Source: Paenibacillus sp. UNC499MF | GTDB taxonomy: Bacteria > Bacillota > Bacilli > Paenibacillales > NBRC-103111 | Assembly: GCF_900107975.1 (NCBI RefSeq) | Contig: NZ_FNVF01000003.1 | Coordinates: forward strand, 253,155-317,154 | Reading direction: 5' to 3' | Length of the DNA: 64,000 bases | Shown: piece after piece, positions 27,516 to 35,656 of the stretch | Layout: every line of letters begins with the position of its first letter | How positions within the stretch are numbered: position 1 is the first letter of the stretch | The notes under the pieces: model-generated | Told to the model about the DNA's origin: nothing | Databases searched by the model: none | Seen by the model: only the letters and a program-made list of their open reading frames with translations | Translations under genes and position numbers: made by a program

Positions 27516-27842
27516 TCCATGTTCTCCTTTTATAGTGGAATTCTTCTGTCCGTGATTCCTCGATCTATTCGGGAGTATTTTGTAACCAAAGCCGTGAGCG
27601 TCCGCTTTTCTTTTCTTCAAAGACTCGGTAAAGCCGAAACGCGCCGGTTTGGGGGAATAAATCTGCTACCGCACACTTTGTCTCCCGCCGCTACCGTCCA
27701 GAGATTGTCGTGCGCCTGAAATAAGGCAGCTGTACATCTATCCTATTATATAAAATATCCTATTTAAAAGTAACCCCGAAAACGACTCTTGAATCAGGAA
27801 AGATTTGATAGTTCATATGCTAAGGATTTTGTCAAGAGTTTT
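27516..27842. other. Divergent control region of the stress-signalling operon
   Basis: About 330 nt between the REC-PP2C gene and the YflT gene. It is AT-rich around 27730-27780, with TATAAT-like strings on the complement (near 27746) that could be the operon's -10. I see no good -35. No gene is evident. Confidence 0.4.
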
Positions 27843-27868
27843 GTTTCAGGGAACTGGGGGGCGGTTAA
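27843..27868 (+). promoter_or_regulatory. SigB-type promoter of the YflT gene
   Basis: GTTTCA-N14-GGTTAA. The -35 matches 5/6; the distance to the YflT start is about 106 nt, leaving a leader with a possible tiny basic ORF. Confidence 0.6.
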
Positions 27869-27974
27869 TAAGAGTCATGAACGACAGGCAAACAACCTGA
27901 ACAAACGAAGTCGCCGCGGCATCAGCAAGAAGGTTAAGAAAGCTGCGGCTTAAACGATAAGGAGGAGAATGAAC

Positions 27975-28412
27975 ATGGAAACCAAAGTGAGACTTGCCGC
28001 TAACGAAGAACAAGCCCTGCGCGAGGTAAAAAATTTGCAGGCGGAAGGTTTTAATCTGGATGAAATTTACGTAATGACGCATGATTCCGACCGTACCGAA
28101 GGCGTGGCGGAAATGACGAATACGAATGAAGTCGGTGTAGCGGAAGAAGGCCTGATGACGGCCGCCGCCAACCTGTTCCGTTCGAAAGGCGACAAGCTGC
28201 GCGCCAAAATGGAATCGCTCGGCCTAAGCTCTTCCGAGGCGGACACCTACGAAAAAGAGCTTGACCGCGGTAAAATTCTTGTGGTCGCTTATGCGGACCG
28301 CGACGGTGACGGCTATCCACACGACGGACGTCTCCGCGGAGACGAAACGACGCTCCCGCCTACGGGCATTTACATGAGCGGCCGCGACAACCAGAACAGC
28401 AATCTGTTCTGA
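27975..28412 (+). CDS. YflT-domain general stress protein
   Basis: 145-aa YflT-family protein: ALREVKNLQAEGFNLDEIYVMTHD at the N-terminus and YEKELDRGKILVVAYAD before an Asp/Gly-rich tail. The ATG at 27975 sits 8 nt after AAGGAGGAG; the ATG at 27969 is too close to it. YflT proteins are general stress proteins of unknown activity, and one also lies in the B. cereus sigB cluster. A perfect inverted repeat follows the stop codon. Confidence 0.85.
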   Translation: METKVRLAANEEQALREVKNLQAEGFNLDEIYVMTHDSDRTEGVAEMTNTNEVGVAEEGLMTAAANLFRSKGDKLRAKMESLGLSSSEADTYEKELDRGKILVVAYADRDGDGYPHDGRLRGDETTLPPTGIYMSGRDNQNSNLF

Positions 28413-28415
28413 CAA

Positions 28416-28438
28416 GATTGCCACCCAGGGTGGCAATC
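28416..28438. repeat. Perfect 11-bp inverted repeat
   Basis: GATTGCCACCC and GGGTGGCAATC separated by one A, 3 nt after the YflT stop. It lacks a T run, so it is more likely an mRNA-stabilising or processing hairpin, or a protein site, than a terminator. Confidence 0.7.
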
Positions 28439-28520
28439 CATACCGCACAGCCATGAATGGCTTGCATATCGAGCGTATCAATAAGAAGTATAAAAACGAT
28501 TATTTGAAGGAGGGTTTCTC

Positions 28521-28685
28521 ATGTTAAAATGGGCTATGATTTTTCTGATCATTGCAATCGTAGCGGGTATTTTCGGATTCTTCGGAATCGTCAGTGCCGC
28601 AGCCGGTATCGCCAAAGTCCTTTTCTTCCTGTTCCTCATCCTGTTCGTCATCACACTGATAACAGGTCGAAGATCTTCAGTCTAA
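28521..28685 (+). CDS. DUF1328-type small membrane protein (54 aa)
   Basis: Two membrane helices (about residues 2-24 and 28-48) with the family pattern [20 protein letters not shown] and a basic end TGRRSSV. DUF1328 (YtjA-like) proteins are small, stress-linked membrane proteins of unknown function. The ribosome site GAAGGAGGG lies 6 nt before the ATG. It follows the YflT gene and probably shares its SigB-type promoter. Confidence 0.85.
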   Translation: MLKWAMIFLIIAIVAGIFGFFGIVSAAAGIAKVLFFLFLILFVITLITGRRSSV

Positions 28686-28738
28686 CGCCGGCTGACAGCC
28701 GGTTATAGGCTAACAACCGTCTCTCTCTCAGAGAGAAA

Positions 28739-28780
28739 CAAAAAAACGCAGTCCTTCTTCTTGAAGGGCTGCGTTTTTTG
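28739..28780. terminator. Bidirectional terminator between the DUF1328 gene and mtnU
   Basis: ACGCAG-CCTTC/GAAGG-CTGCGT with A and T runs on the two sides, placed between convergent genes. Confidence 0.9.
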
Positions 28781-28788
28781 GCGTTCCG

Positions 28789-29604
28789 CTATTCGTATAC
28801 GGCAGGGCGGCGGTCGGCGAATACGGGAATTTTAGCGCGAACGGAGGCCACTTCGGCTAAATCGACTTCGGCGAAAATGATTTCTTCCTCTTCTCCGCCC
28901 TCGGCCAGCACCTGCCCCCAAGGATCAATCACCATAGAATGACCGAAGAATGAGGTCCCCTTGCTTTCTCCGACCCGGTTGCAGGAAACGACGATCATCT
29001 GATTCTCGATGGCACGCGCCATCAGCAGCGTACGCCAGTGATGGAGCCGCGGATGCGGCCACTCGGCGGGCACGAAAAGCATCTGGGCCCCTTCCAGAGC
29101 GAGCTTGCGGGTAAGCTCGGGGAACCGGATGTCGTAACAGATGACGGCTGCGGCCGGAATCCCGTCCAGCTCGAAGCTGCCCCTTTCACTGCCGGCGGCA
29201 AGGCTCAAATGCTCGTCCATCAGCTGGAACAGATGAATTTTGGAATATTCCAGAATTCCCTCGCCGTTCCGGTTAAACCCGTAGACGGTGTTTTTAACTT
29301 CCTCGCCCTTCTTCTCCGCAACGGAGCCTCCGATGATATGTACCCCATGTTCTTTGGCAAAAGAACCGAGCATTTCACGGGTTATACGGCCTTCCGGATC
29401 GGCAAGCTCATGAATCCGGTCCAAGGCATAACCCGTATTCCACATTTCCGGGAGCACGATAATGTCCGGTTTTTGCGTTCCGCCGACTGCCTCCAGAAGA
29501 AGCTTCTCTACTTTACGCCGGTTTATTTCCGGCTCTCCGATTGTAATATCCATCTGAATAAGCGCTAGACGGACTTTGTTAGGCAGCGATTGCTGGTTAT
29601 CCAT
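28789..29604 (-). CDS. mtnU: Carbon-nitrogen hydrolase, MtnU-type omega-amidase
   Basis: 271-aa nitrilase-superfamily enzyme. The catalytic Glu is in VLPEMWNTGY, Lys in YSKIHLFQLMDEHL and Cys in VICYDIRFPEL. It closely resembles MtnU (YkrU) of B. subtilis, which hydrolyses the 2-oxo acid amide made when MtnE transaminates from glutamine. mtnE lies 1.6 kb away, but on the other strand, unlike in B. subtilis. A strong AGGAGGTG ribosome site supports the start. Confidence 0.88.
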   Translation of the reverse strand: MDNQQSLPNKVRLALIQMDITIGEPEINRRKVEKLLLEAVGGTQKPDIIVLPEMWNTGYALDRIHELADPEGRITREMLGSFAKEHGVHIIGGSVAEKKGEEVKNTVYGFNRNGEGILEYSKIHLFQLMDEHLSLAAGSERGSFELDGIPAAAVICYDIRFPELTRKLALEGAQMLFVPAEWPHPRLHHWRTLLMARAIENQMIVVSCNRVGESKGTSFFGHSMVIDPWGQVLAEGGEEEEIIFAEVDLAEVASVRAKIPVFADRRPAVYE

Positions 29605-29813
29605 TCAGGCACCTCCTGGTTTAGTCTGCCGGGTACGTCAGTCTGCTTTCATGATAGAGGATCGCCCTTCATAGATCAATTCTTTTCTTCCCGTTCTTCT
29701 CTGTCAAAAAGGCGCGCTCGTCTCTTTCGTCCACAAGTCGGAAGGAAAATACTGGGCCGGCGGCGAAATCCAAGGTTAACCATCATATCAAGTACCAATA
29801 AGGAGAGATACCT

Positions 29814-31097
29814 ATGAATTCGTCCCGACCTCTCAGCAGAAGAAAGCTGCTCGCCGCACTCGGCGCGGCTGGAGCCGTTATGGCTGCGGGATCGCTTCCG
29901 TCCGCGGTCAAAGCGCGAGGAGCGGAAACTCTCATACATAACGTAAAAGAATACGGCGCCCTCGGACAGGGCTCCTACGGTGACACGGACTCCGCCGGCA
30001 TTCAGAGCGCCGTTCACGCGGCGGCCCAGACCGGCGGCATCGTCTACATACCTGCGGGCCGGTATATCCTCACCAAGCCCGTTCAGCTGAAAAGCGGCAT
30101 CCGGATTATGGGAGCGGGCATCGGCCAGACGATCGTGACGGCCGCCGCCGGCTGCGCCTTCACCTCCCTGCCGCCTGCCTCGGATATCGAAATCGGCGGT
30201 CTTTCCTTCCACGGCGGTAGTGCGCCCGGGGCAGTCGCCTCGCCTGTCGAAGACAGCATCATCTCCCTGCTTCAAGCGAGCCATGTCAGCATCACGGACT
30301 GCCGCTTTTTCACCTTGTCCAGTCCTGTCCTGCTTCGTAACTGCCGCGCGTGCCGGGTGGAACACTGCGACTTCGAGCTTATTCTGGGCAATATACCGGG
30401 TAAACCACATTACGGCACCGGTATTTACTGCAGCGGAGGCGAAGGCCATACCTTTTTCCGCAACACCTTCAAGAGCGTAACGAACACAGCCGTCTACCTG
30501 GACGGAGGCTGTTCCCGGTCGGTGATCCAGTCCAATGACGTTACCTACATCGACCAGTACGCCTTCCTCGTCCAATCCGATCAGGCAGCGGAACCCGCCT
30601 CCCGGAATGATATTATTTACAACCGGATCACCAATCTGGCTGCCGCTAAATCGGGGATAACCGGCATTCTGCTGAAACGCAATGTCTCCGGCTGTACCGT
30701 TTCCCACAATGAAATCACCAGCCTCGACGGGGACGGCATCCGGTTAGAAGGCGATCAGGAGTCCGGCAAGCTCCAGCCCGCGGACCATACTCTCCAGGGC
30801 AATACGCTCAAAGGAATCAGCGGAAACGGCGTCGTGCTCAGCAACGCGGTACGCGCAACCGTTCAAAGCGGTACGTTCCGCAATCTGGGGGCAAGCGGCA
30901 TCCACATCGAATCCAGGGGTGAGACCGGTTCCCGCGAAAACGCGGCCGGCGGAAATCTGTTCAGCGGCTGCAAAACGGCCGGCATCCGGATTTCCGGCAA
31001 GAAAAGCACCGGAAGTCTGCTCTTCGGCAACGGAGGAACCGGCAACGGACAGAACGTTCTCGACGAAGGGACCGGAACCGTGAAAGAGGGCTTTTAA
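29814..31097 (+). CDS. Tat-exported right-handed beta-helix protein
   Basis: 427-aa protein with a twin-arginine signal (PLSRRKLLAALGAAGAVMAAG). A pectate-lyase-superfamily N-terminal motif follows (VKEYGALGQGSYGDTDSAGIQ, shown in part), then about ten parallel beta-helix coils with NxI/GI turns (for example YNRITNL, HNEITSL, QGNTLKG). The fold is typical of polysaccharide lyases and hydrolases. I cannot name a substrate or a catalytic triad. It lies between mtnU (divergent) and mtnE with no functional link evident. Confidence 0.85.
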   Translation: MNSSRPLSRRKLLAALGAAGAVMAAGSLPSAVKARGAETLIHNVKEYGALGQGSYGDTDSAGIQSAVHAAAQTGGIVYIPAGRYILTKPVQLKSGIRIMGAGIGQTIVTAAAGCAFTSLPPASDIEIGGLSFHGGSAPGAVASPVEDSIISLLQASHVSITDCRFFTLSSPVLLRNCRACRVEHCDFELILGNIPGKPHYGTGIYCSGGEGHTFFRNTFKSVTNTAVYLDGGCSRSVIQSNDVTYIDQYAFLVQSDQAAEPASRNDIIYNRITNLAAAKSGITGILLKRNVSGCTVSHNEITSLDGDGIRLEGDQESGKLQPADHTLQGNTLKGISGNGVVLSNAVRATVQSGTFRNLGASGIHIESRGETGSRENAAGGNLFSGCKTAGIRISGKKSTGSLLFGNGGTGNGQNVLDEGTGTVKEGF

Positions 31098-31126
31098 ACG
31101 GACAATTCCGAGTGGTATACATCCTT

Positions 31127-31155
31127 TTGAAATCATGATAAAGTAGGGGTAAATT
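31127..31155 (+). promoter_or_regulatory. Likely mtnE promoter
   Basis: TTGAAA-N17-TAAATT, 55 nt before the mtnE start. I saw no SAM riboswitch in this leader. Confidence 0.45.
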
Positions 31156-31210
31156 TAGGATCATACCGGGTCTATCCCTAACGGATCAGCATGATGGAGG
31201 CAGTATAATC

Positions 31211-32467
31211 ATGAACGATAACCTACAAACCGGACGCTCTCCGCAGCCGGATCATAGCCAGTCCCCCTTAACAAACGCGTCAGTCCGCCCTTTGCAGATC
31301 GAAGCGGCCGGCCGTATGGCAAGCCTGCCTTCGCAGTTTTTTGCGGGACTCGTCCGAAAAGCGAACGCCCAAATCGCCCAAGGGCACGATGTCATCAATC
31401 TCGGGCAGGGGAATCCCGATCGGCCCACCCCTTCCCATATCGTAAAATCTCTTCAGGAATCCGCGGAAAACCCGCTGTATCACAAGTACCCGCCCTTCAG
31501 CGGGTACGGCTTCCTGAAAGAAGCGGTTGCCGCACGCTACCGGGAGGATTACGGCGTCACGCTGGACCCGGAGACGGAAGTGGCGATTTTGTTCGGCGGC
31601 AAGACCGGTCTCGTCGAGATCAGCCAGTGCCTGCTTAATCCGGGAGACGTCTGCCTCGTGCCGGACCCGGGTTATCCCGATTACTGGTCGGGCGTGGCGC
31701 TCGCGGGCGCCGAAATGGCCTTCATGCCTTTGCGCGAAGACAACGCCTTCCTGCCGGACTACGGATCGTTGTCCGAGAACGACGTTAGACGCGCCAAACT
31801 CATGTTCGTCAACTACCCGAACAACCCGACAGCTTCCACCGCTTCCGAAGCCTTCTACGACGAAACGATCGCCTTCGCCGCGAAGAACGGAATTGTCGTG
31901 GCCAGCGACTTCGCTTACGGCGCGATCGGATTCGACGGCAGCAGGCCCGTCAGCTTCCTCGAACGGCCGGGCGCCAAGGAAGTCGGCGTAGAGTTCTATA
32001 CCCTGTCCAAAACGTACAACATGGCCGGATGGAGGGTCGGGTTCGCGCTCGGCAACCCGGATATTATCCGCATCATCAATCTGATGCAGGATCATATGTA
32101 TGTCTCGCTGTTCGGCGGGATCCAGGCCGCTGCAGCCACGGCTCTTACCGCTCCCCAAGATTGCGTGCACGAGCTGAGAGGCGTCTACGAAAGCCGCCGC
32201 AATGCCCTCTACGGCGCACTGGGCGAGATCGGCTGGGAAGCCAAGCCTTCGCAGGGCTCCTTCTTCGCCTGGCTTCCCGTGCCCCGCAAATACGGCTCGG
32301 CGGAGTTTGCGGATTTGCTGCTGAACGAAGCCAAAGTCGTCGTGGCGCCGGGCATCGGGTTCGGCACACACGGAGAAGGGTACGTCCGCCTCGGACTACT
32401 GACAGGCGAAGAACGCCTCCGGGAAGCCGTCCGGCGCATCGGCGAGCTTCACCTGTTCGATACGTAA
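31211..32467 (+). CDS. mtnE: Methionine-salvage aminotransferase
   Basis: 418-aa class I PLP aminotransferase. It has the N-terminal stretch LPSQFFAGLVRKANAQIAQG, VINLGQGNPDRPTP, the NYPNNPTAS motif, the PLP lysine in TLSKTYNMAGWRVGF, and the carboxylate-binding Arg near YVRLGLL. Its sequence matches MtnE (YkrV), which converts 2-keto-4-methylthiobutyrate to methionine. GGAGG lies 9-10 nt before the ATG. The first 35 residues are an extra, probably disordered extension relative to the Bacillus protein. Confidence 0.88.
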   Translation: MNDNLQTGRSPQPDHSQSPLTNASVRPLQIEAAGRMASLPSQFFAGLVRKANAQIAQGHDVINLGQGNPDRPTPSHIVKSLQESAENPLYHKYPPFSGYGFLKEAVAARYREDYGVTLDPETEVAILFGGKTGLVEISQCLLNPGDVCLVPDPGYPDYWSGVALAGAEMAFMPLREDNAFLPDYGSLSENDVRRAKLMFVNYPNNPTASTASEAFYDETIAFAAKNGIVVASDFAYGAIGFDGSRPVSFLERPGAKEVGVEFYTLSKTYNMAGWRVGFALGNPDIIRIINLMQDHMYVSLFGGIQAAAATALTAPQDCVHELRGVYESRRNALYGALGEIGWEAKPSQGSFFAWLPVPRKYGSAEFADLLLNEAKVVVAPGIGFGTHGEGYVRLGLLTGEERLREAVRRIGELHLFDT

Positions 32468-32484
32468 TCCGCAGAAGCGGATAT

Positions 32485-32511
32485 GGTTCTCTTTGCGGAG
32501 AGCCCTTCTTT
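32485..32511 (+). terminator. Terminator of mtnE
   Basis: Stem GGTTCTC/GAGAGCC (one G-U pair) followed by CTTCTTT. It touches the -35 of the next promoter. Confidence 0.65.
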
Positions 32512-32537
32512 ACAAGCGGCGGCACGCGTGCTATCCT
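32509..32537 (+). promoter_or_regulatory. Promoter of the proB T-box transcript
   Basis: TTTACA-N17-TATCCT, about 20-25 nt upstream of the first T-box elements. Confidence 0.5.
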
Positions 32538-32559
32538 AGTAAGAAAACATCGAACGTTG

Positions 32560-32841
32560 TGATGGGAATAGTAAGGAATAACCCGCTTCGCTTCAGAGAA
32601 AAGCTCCCCGGCTGAAAGAGCTTTGCAGCAGTTTTCCCGAACCCGCCCCGGAACGGTCAGCGACGAGCTGAACAGTCCCCTGCTGTTATCAGGGACAGAG
32701 ATGGATGTGCATCTCGATCGGACCTTTTAAAGAGGCCCCCTGTTCGCAGCGGGTGCCGGCAGGCCGCTCGGATACGCATCAACCTAAGGTGGTACCGCGG
32801 AAGCCCAGGCTTTCGTCCTTACGAGGACGAGGGCCTTTTTT
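32560..32841 (+). promoter_or_regulatory. T-box leader (proline type) of proB
   Basis: tRNA-sensing leader. The AGTA box is at 32569-32572, a Stem I region follows, and the T-box sequence AAGGTGGTACCGCGG is at 32786-32800. The terminator stem GCCC..CGTCCT/AGGACG..GGGC with six T is at 32803-32841. In the expected specifier position GAA is followed by CCC (32642-32644), a proline codon, which fits proB downstream. Uncharged tRNA-Pro would favour the antiterminator and allow proB expression. The specifier reading is my inference. Confidence 0.93.
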
Positions 32842-32964
32842 GCATTCTTCCATCCACACGCTCCCGCCTTCGGGCTCCTGATCAGTCAACGAAGCTATAA
32901 ACGGAACGGGGTTCAGACGTATACTACGCGGTCGTACAGACCGTTTTCCAAGGAAGTGAACCAG

Positions 32965-34101
32965 ATGCAGCAGCGAATCGTTGTAAAAATAGGAAGCAGC
33001 TCGCTCACCTCGGATGCCGGAGGATTAAACCCGGCTCCTATCGCCTATTTTGCCGCCGAGCTTGCCCGGCTTCAACAAAACGGCCACGAAGTTGTCCTAG
33101 TCACTTCGGGCGCCGTAGCGGCGGGCTTTTCCTTCCTCGGCTACAAAACAAGGCCCAAGCTGCTTCACGAAAAGCAGGCGGCCGCTTCCGTCGGTCAGGC
33201 GCTGCTTATGCGCGCTTATCAGGAAGCTTTTCACCAATACGGCATCGGCGCCGCCCAGATCCTCCTTACACGGGACGATTTCACCAGCCGCAAGCGGGTT
33301 TCCAACGCGACCGCAACGATGGAAGAGCTGCTGCGCCGCGGATTTATCCCGATTATTAACGAGAACGATACCGTATCGGTCGACGAGATCAAATTCGGGG
33401 ACAACGATACGCTGTCGGCTCTCGTAGCCAACCTGCTCAAAGCGGGCCAGCTGATCATCATTACGGATACGGACGGCTTGTATACGGACGATCCCCGCAA
33501 AAACAAAGACGCGCGCCGGATCGAACGTGTCGATGAAATCAGCGACGAGCTGTACCGGATTGCCGGCGGGTCCGGCAGCTCCGTAGGCACCGGGGGCATG
33601 CGCTCCAAAATCGAAGCGGCCCGCATCGCCATGCGCGGGGGAATTCCCGTCTTCGTCGGACGTGCCACGGAGCCCGGGGATTTGGGGACGGCCGCGGAAG
33701 GGAACGGACGGGGGACCTATTTCTCCGCCGCCGATCACACGCTGTCCATCAAAAAGCAGTGGGTCGGGTTTCACTCCGTTCCCCAGGGAAAAGTAACGGT
33801 CGACCGCGGAGCGGAGCAAGCCCTTCTGTCGGGGGGCAAAAGCCTGCTGCCGGCCGGCGTGACCGCCGTCGAAGGCGATTTTCACCCCGGCGACGTGATC
33901 GAGGTGTGCGGTGAAGACGGCTCCGTGATCGGCCGGGGCGTCGCCAATTACGTGGCCTGGCAGCTTCAGGCCGTAATGGGCCTGGGCACCGGAGAAATCC
34001 AGCGGAGAGTCGAGGTTCCCCGCATCGAGGTCATTCACCGGGACGAATGGGTAACCCTGCAGGCTTACCGCGCTTCGCACAATACGCAGCTGCCGCTCTA
34101 G
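32965..34101 (+). CDS. proB: Glutamate 5-kinase
   Basis: First step of proline synthesis: phosphorylates glutamate. 378 aa: an amino-acid-kinase domain (RIVVKIGSSSLTSD, VTSGAVAAGF, ITDTDGLYTDDP) and a C-terminal PUA domain (about 285-370). The ATG at 32965 has AAGGAA 9 nt upstream; a GTG at 32956 is too close to that site. Controlled by the T-box upstream. A 243-nt gap without recognisable signals separates it from proA. Confidence 0.96.
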   Translation: MQQRIVVKIGSSSLTSDAGGLNPAPIAYFAAELARLQQNGHEVVLVTSGAVAAGFSFLGYKTRPKLLHEKQAAASVGQALLMRAYQEAFHQYGIGAAQILLTRDDFTSRKRVSNATATMEELLRRGFIPIINENDTVSVDEIKFGDNDTLSALVANLLKAGQLIIITDTDGLYTDDPRKNKDARRIERVDEISDELYRIAGGSGSSVGTGGMRSKIEAARIAMRGGIPVFVGRATEPGDLGTAAEGNGRGTYFSAADHTLSIKKQWVGFHSVPQGKVTVDRGAEQALLSGGKSLLPAGVTAVEGDFHPGDVIEVCGEDGSVIGRGVANYVAWQLQAVMGLGTGEIQRRVEVPRIEVIHRDEWVTLQAYRASHNTQLPL

Positions 34102-34344
34102 TGCCGGCCCCCATACCCGTTATAGTGCGGAGGCTGACAAGGTCGATCCTCGGATCCTCTGTTTTCAGACACATGCTTTTTCAGCCCAGCCGGACACACG
34201 CTTTCACCGCCAGGTGGTTCTGCATGTTGCACGCACGCCTTACACTGTTAGCGGATAAACCCCTGAACGCTGAATTTCGAAGTGGGCTTCCGCTATTTTT
34301 ATAAAACAATGAAATCCAATTCCATTAGCCAAGGAGTGAGCTAC

Positions 34345-35592
34345 ATGAGTGAAGTCAGACAAAAAGCAGCTGTCGCAAAAGAAGCCTCGACCCGTCTCGG
34401 AAACTTGACCACCGGCCAGAAGAATACCGCCCTTTTAAGAATGGCGGAAGCTCTGGTCGCCGAACAGGACTCCATTATCGCGGCCAACGCCGAGGATTTG
34501 AAACGTGGCGCCGATACCGGGCTAGGAACTTCCCTGCTGGACCGGCTGGCTCTTACGCCCGAACGGATCGCAAGCATGGCCGAGGGACTTCATCAGATCA
34601 TCGAGCTTCCCGATCCGGTCGGCGATCAGCTCGAATCGTTTGTCCGGCCCAACGGCCTGCGTGTCGAGAAGATCCGGGTGCCGCTGGGCGTAATCGGCAT
34701 CATTTATGAAGCCCGTCCGAATGTAACCGTCGACGCTGCGGGCCTTTGCCTGAAAACGGGAAATGCGGTCGTTTTGCGCGGTGGCTCTTCAGCGCTGCGC
34801 TCTAATGAACGGATCGTTGAAGTCCTGCAAGCCGCGCTGGCAGGCACGGACGTTCCCCCGGGCGCCCTGCAGCTAATTTCCGATCCCGACCGGGCTTCGG
34901 TTGACGAAATGCTGAAGCTGAACGGACTGCTTGATGTGCTGATTCCAAGGGGCGGAGCCTCCCTCATTCAAAACGTGGTCAAAAACGCGACTGTGCCCGT
35001 AATTGAAACCGGAGCGGGGATCTGCCACACGTTCGTCGACGAAACGGCAAAGCCCGAAATGGCCGAGAAGATTACTATCAACGCGAAAGTGCAGCGCCCT
35101 TCCGTCTGCAATTCGATCGAAACGCTGCTTGTGCACAAGAGCCATGCGGAGGAGCATCTGTCCGCTTTGACGGGCAAGCTGTCCGCTTTGGGTGTCGAGC
35201 TGTACGGATGCGCGCGGTCACAGGAGCTGGCTCCGCAGATCAAAACGGCGGCGGATGAAGCCTGGGATACCGAATACAACGACTATGTCCTCAATGTGAA
35301 AGTCGTTGATTCTCTCGACGAAGCTCTCGATCATATCCGCCTTCACGGCACGATGCACTCCGAATGTATCGTGACCGAGAATGAAGCTCACGCTGCCCGC
35401 TTTCTGCAGGAAGTGGATGCGGCCGCCGTTTATCATAACGCCTCCACCCGCTTCACTGACGGGTTTGAATTCGGTTTCGGCGCGGAAATCGGCATCAGCA
35501 CACAGAAGCTTCATGCGAGAGGTCCGATGGGACTTCCCGCTTTAACTTCCACCAAATACAGAATTTATGGCGACGGCCAAATCCGGGAATAA
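34345..35592 (+). CDS. proA: Gamma-glutamyl phosphate reductase
   Basis: Second proline-pathway enzyme, an aldehyde-dehydrogenase-fold NADPH reductase of 415 aa. The catalytic Cys is in KVQRPSVCNSIETLL, and the conserved end TDGFEFGFGAEIGISTQKLH (shown exactly) is present. The start at 34345 follows AAGGAGTG. A hairpin with a short T run separates it from proC. Confidence 0.97.
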   Translation: MSEVRQKAAVAKEASTRLGNLTTGQKNTALLRMAEALVAEQDSIIAANAEDLKRGADTGLGTSLLDRLALTPERIASMAEGLHQIIELPDPVGDQLESFVRPNGLRVEKIRVPLGVIGIIYEARPNVTVDAAGLCLKTGNAVVLRGGSSALRSNERIVEVLQAALAGTDVPPGALQLISDPDRASVDEMLKLNGLLDVLIPRGGASLIQNVVKNATVPVIETGAGICHTFVDETAKPEMAEKITINAKVQRPSVCNSIETLLVHKSHAEEHLSALTGKLSALGVELYGCARSQELAPQIKTAADEAWDTEYNDYVLNVKVVDSLDEALDHIRLHGTMHSECIVTENEAHAARFLQEVDAAAVYHNASTRFTDGFEFGFGAEIGISTQKLHARGPMGLPALTSTKYRIYGDGQIRE

Positions 35593-35604
35593 TTTTAAGA
35601 ATAA

Positions 35605-35635
35605 AAAGATCCGTTCCTTGGGGGAACGGATCTTT
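35605..35635 (+). terminator. Hairpin between proA and proC (weak terminator)
   Basis: Perfect 13-bp stem AAAGATCCGTTCC/GGAACGGATCTTT with only three T after it. It probably reduces, but does not stop, transcription into proC. Confidence 0.6.
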
Positions 35636-35656
35636 ACCAACAGGAGAGTGAGACTT

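Noticed and set aside
29676-30707. 343-codon minus-strand open frame opposite the beta-helix gene
   Set aside because: Its composition is that of an antisense frame, and the plus-strand protein has a signal peptide and repeats.
30950-31210. SAM riboswitch sought upstream of mtnE, and likewise before mtnW
   Set aside because: No GGCCC/ATGAAACC-type core was found; the proC-mtnW gap is only 41 nt.
31280-32371. 363-codon minus-strand open frame opposite mtnE
   Set aside because: It mirrors mtnE in high-GC codons; mtnE has all PLP-enzyme motifs and a good ribosome site.
34102-34344. Possible small gene or rRNA-like debris between proB and proA
   Set aside because: One string faintly resembles 16S, but there is no ordered series of matches and no open frame with a ribosome site.
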